Origin: Mesorhizobium sp. M7A.F.Ca.US.008.03.1.1
Lineage (GTDB): Bacteria > Pseudomonadota > Alphaproteobacteria > Rhizobiales > Rhizobiaceae
Length of the DNA: 64,000 nt
Assembly (NCBI RefSeq): GCF_003997495.1
Contig: NZ_RZRU01000011.1
Coordinates: forward strand, 1 to 64,000
Direction of reading: 5' to 3'
Of this stretch, positions 62,001 through 64,000 are shown piece by piece (position 1 is the stretch's first letter; every line of letters starts with the position of its first letter). The position numbers and the translations under genes are program-made. The notes below the pieces were generated by a model. That model was not told where the DNA came from. It did no database searches and worked only from the letters and a program-made list of their open reading frames with translations.

Positions 62001-64000
62001 ATGAACCAAGCTGCACCCACTCCAAAGGAAAACCAGGGCGACCCGGTTGTCCGCATTGATGCCCGGCTAAAAGTTACCGGACAGGCCGACTATCCCGCCG
62101 ACATAGTCACGGCCAACGTCGCCTACGGTGCCCTTGCCACCAGCAGCATTGCCCGGGGCAAGGTTTCGGAACTTCACACGAGAGACGCCAGGGCCGTACC
62201 TGGTGTGCTGGACATCGTCAGCTATGGCGATATGGACAAGACCGACAAGCCGAAATTCGGCAACACCGGCGCAAGTTCGATCGGGCCCTTGCACGACAAG
62301 ACGGTTTTTCACGACGGTCAGATCGTCGCTCTGGTGGTCGCCGAAACCTTCGAGGCGGCGGAGGAAGCAGCGATGTTGATCCGTGCCGACTACGAGAACG
62401 AACGGCCCAGCGCCAGCTTTGATTCCAAGGGCGTGAAGATGGAACCGGCCGCCGGCAAAAGCCCTATGTTCAAGGAGGATGCGAAGGCCGGTGACTTCGA
62501 CGCCGCCTGGGCGGATGCGACGGTGAAGATCGACGAAAAATATTCGACGCCGACCCAGCATCATAATCCGATCGAGCTGTTTTCGACCACGGCCATATGG
62601 CAGGGCGACCAGTTGACGATACACGAGCCCAGCCAGAATGTTACGGGCTGGAAGGTGGAACTGGCACGCCAACTGAAGCTCGATCCGGCCAATGTGCGGA
62701 TCGTCAGTCCCTATATCGGCGGTGCCTTCGGCTCCAAGGGGCCGATGACGGCACGCACTGCGATCGTTGCCGTCGCGGCGCGGCGGATCGGCCGGCCGGT
62801 TCGTTGCGTCGTCAATCGCATGCAAGCTTTCGGTACGCAGACCTATCGAGCCGAAACGCGGCATCGGATCCGCATGGGCGCCCGCAAGGACGGCCGCATC
62901 ACGGCGTTCGGACATGAGGCCTGGGAGGTGACGTCACGCCCTGATCCTTATGTCGTCGGCGGAACGTCCGCCACCGCGCGCATGTACGATTACGGCTCCG
63001 TTCTGACGCATGTTTCGCTGGTTCATGCCGATCGCAACACGCCTGGCTATATGCGATCGCCGCCGGAGACGCCTTATGTCTACGCGCTGGAAAACGCCAT
63101 GGATGAAATGGCCGTGGCCCTCGGCATGGATCCTGTCGAGTTTCGTCGCATCAATGAACCGGAGAAGGAGCCGATCGGAGGCAAGCCATTTTCCAGTCGC
63201 TCACTCATCAAGTGCTACGACCAGGCGTCGGATGCCTTTGGCTGGTCGAAGCGCGACCCCAGGATCGGCTCGATGCGCGACGGCGATTGGCTGGTCGGGA
63301 TGGGTTGTGCGACGGCAATCTATCCGACTGCCGCCGCACCCTGCGCGGCCAGGGTTCGTCTCACCGCCGATGGCGAGGTCCGGGTCCAGTGCGGCTCGCA
63401 TGAAATCGGCACCGGCATTCGCACCATCGCCGGCCAGATGGCGGCCGAAAGGCTGGGGGTCGGCATGGACAAGGTCAGCGTCGAGATGGGCGACAGTGCC
63501 TTGCCGCCGGCTCCCGTGTCGGGCGGATCGATCTCGACCGCCAGTGTCTGCTCGGCGGTCATGAAAGCCTGCGACGCGATACGCGAAAAGCTGTTCGCAG
63601 CCGCTGCGGGCAGGGGAGCTCCGCTGGCTGGTTCGGGCAATGCGAAGCTGGACTTGAAGGACGAAGAGGTCGTCACCGAGACCGGCAAATCCGCAAAGCT
63701 GGCCGATGTCTTCAAGGCCATGCAGGTCGGCGCCCTCGAAGAATATGCCGAGTTTGCGCCGAAGGGTTCTTCGCCTGAAGCCTTGGGGAAACTCTATGCC
63801 GGACAGTCGGAGTTTCATGGTGGAGAGAACGACGAAGATTCGGTCAAATATGCCTTTGGCGCCGAGTTCGTCGAAGTGCGCATCAACAGCTATACACGCG
63901 AAATCCGGGTGCCGCGCATCGTCGGAGCCTTCGCTGCCGGGCGCATCATGAACACGCGCACCGCGCGCAGCCAACTGATGGGTGGCATGATCTGGGGCAT
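62001..64000 (+). CDS. paoC: Periplasmic aldehyde oxidoreductase, molybdenum subunit (cut by the window end)
   Basis: At least 666 residues are in frame from ATG 62001, with no stop before the window end; the E. coli protein has 732. Xanthine-oxidase-type molybdopterin subunit: VRIDARLKVTGQADYPADI at the start, IGGAFGSKGPMTART, HADRNTPGYMRSPPETP and CGSHEIGTGIRTI. The catalytic glutamate near the C-terminus would lie just outside the window. Substrates are aromatic or aliphatic aldehydes in the periplasm. A maturation chaperone (paoD) would be expected downstream. Confidence 0.93.
   Translation, partial: MNQAAPTPKENQGDPVVRIDARLKVTGQADYPADIVTANVAYGALATSSIARGKVSELHTRDARAVPGVLDIVSYGDMDKTDKPKFGNTGASSIGPLHDKTVFHDGQIVALVVAETFEAAEEAAMLIRADYENERPSASFDSKGVKMEPAAGKSPMFKEDAKAGDFDAAWADATVKIDEKYSTPTQHHNPIELFSTTAIWQGDQLTIHEPSQNVTGWKVELARQLKLDPANVRIVSPYIGGAFGSKGPMTARTAIVAVAARRIGRPVRCVVNRMQAFGTQTYRAETRHRIRMGARKDGRITAFGHEAWEVTSRPDPYVVGGTSATARMYDYGSVLTHVSLVHADRNTPGYMRSPPETPYVYALENAMDEMAVALGMDPVEFRRINEPEKEPIGGKPFSSRSLIKCYDQASDAFGWSKRDPRIGSMRDGDWLVGMGCATAIYPTAAAPCAARVRLTADGEVRVQCGSHEIGTGIRTIAGQMAAERLGVGMDKVSVEMGDSALPPAPVSGGSISTASVCSAVMKACDAIREKLFAAAAGRGAPLAGSGNAKLDLKDEEVVTETGKSAKLADVFKAMQVGALEEYAEFAPKGSSPEALGKLYAGQSEFHGGENDEDSVKYAFGAEFVEVRINSYTREIRVPRIVGAFAAGRIMNTRTARSQLMGGMIWG

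Overview
The window reads as a chromosomal segment of an alphaproteobacterium of the order Hyphomicrobiales (Rhizobiales), most likely Mesorhizobium or a close relative. The evidence is the high G+C content, the gene order pdhC-lpdA-lipA-coq10-cinA-ispDF-dusB-ntrBCYX-dat-hfq-hflX-mazG, two kinds of dispersed palindrome typical of this order, and many small protein families common in soil and root-associated members. No rRNA, tRNA, CRISPR array, insertion sequence or prophage gene was seen. The genus is an inference from gene order and protein style, not from a database match.

Positions 1-17500 hold core metabolism and regulation. The end of the pyruvate dehydrogenase E2 gene leads into a small membrane protein, an SGNH hydrolase, the E3 subunit LpdA, a GlsB-type stress membrane protein, lipoate synthase and a Coq10/RatA protein. 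CinA and the fused isoprenoid enzyme IspDF run in the opposite direction. DusB is translationally coupled to NtrB-NtrC and followed by NtrY-NtrX, a D-amino-acid aminotransferase, Hfq and HflX, with MazG convergent. Positions 17600-27400 are respiratory: an aromatic aminotransferase, SURF1 and a cyoABCD quinol oxidase operon on the minus strand. These diverge across a perfect 25-bp palindrome from an MFS transporter and a RegB/RegA-type redox two-component pair. Positions 27500-33000 carry an ECF sigma/anti-sigma pair, a Bax-inhibitor-like protein, an aldose-epimerase-like protein, a GST, an Imm11-like protein and a ureohydrolase.

Positions 33300-60300 form an accessory region dense in small and poorly known genes. 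They include a nucleotidyltransferase with a phosphoesterase, a methyltransferase/erythromycin-esterase fusion, phosphoketolase with acetate kinase, AlkB, two GFA proteins, a PRC-barrel protein, a sorbosone-dehydrogenase-like lipoprotein, a repeat-rich DUF1236 protein, an HD alarmone-hydrolase-like protein, DUF763 and others. The last part (60300 to the end) is a paoABC-type periplasmic aldehyde oxidoreductase operon, cut by the window edge.

The most interesting signal is regulatory. Seventeen sites of the form GGAAC, 16 or 17 bases, then CGTT, GGTT or AGTT lie a short distance upstream of genes and in the right orientation. One precedes the glsB-type gene and sixteen lie between 35 and 60.4 kb. 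This is the known promoter type of EcfG, the general stress response sigma factor of alphaproteobacteria. The region therefore looks like an island of general stress response genes, which gives a common context to many otherwise unannotated small proteins.
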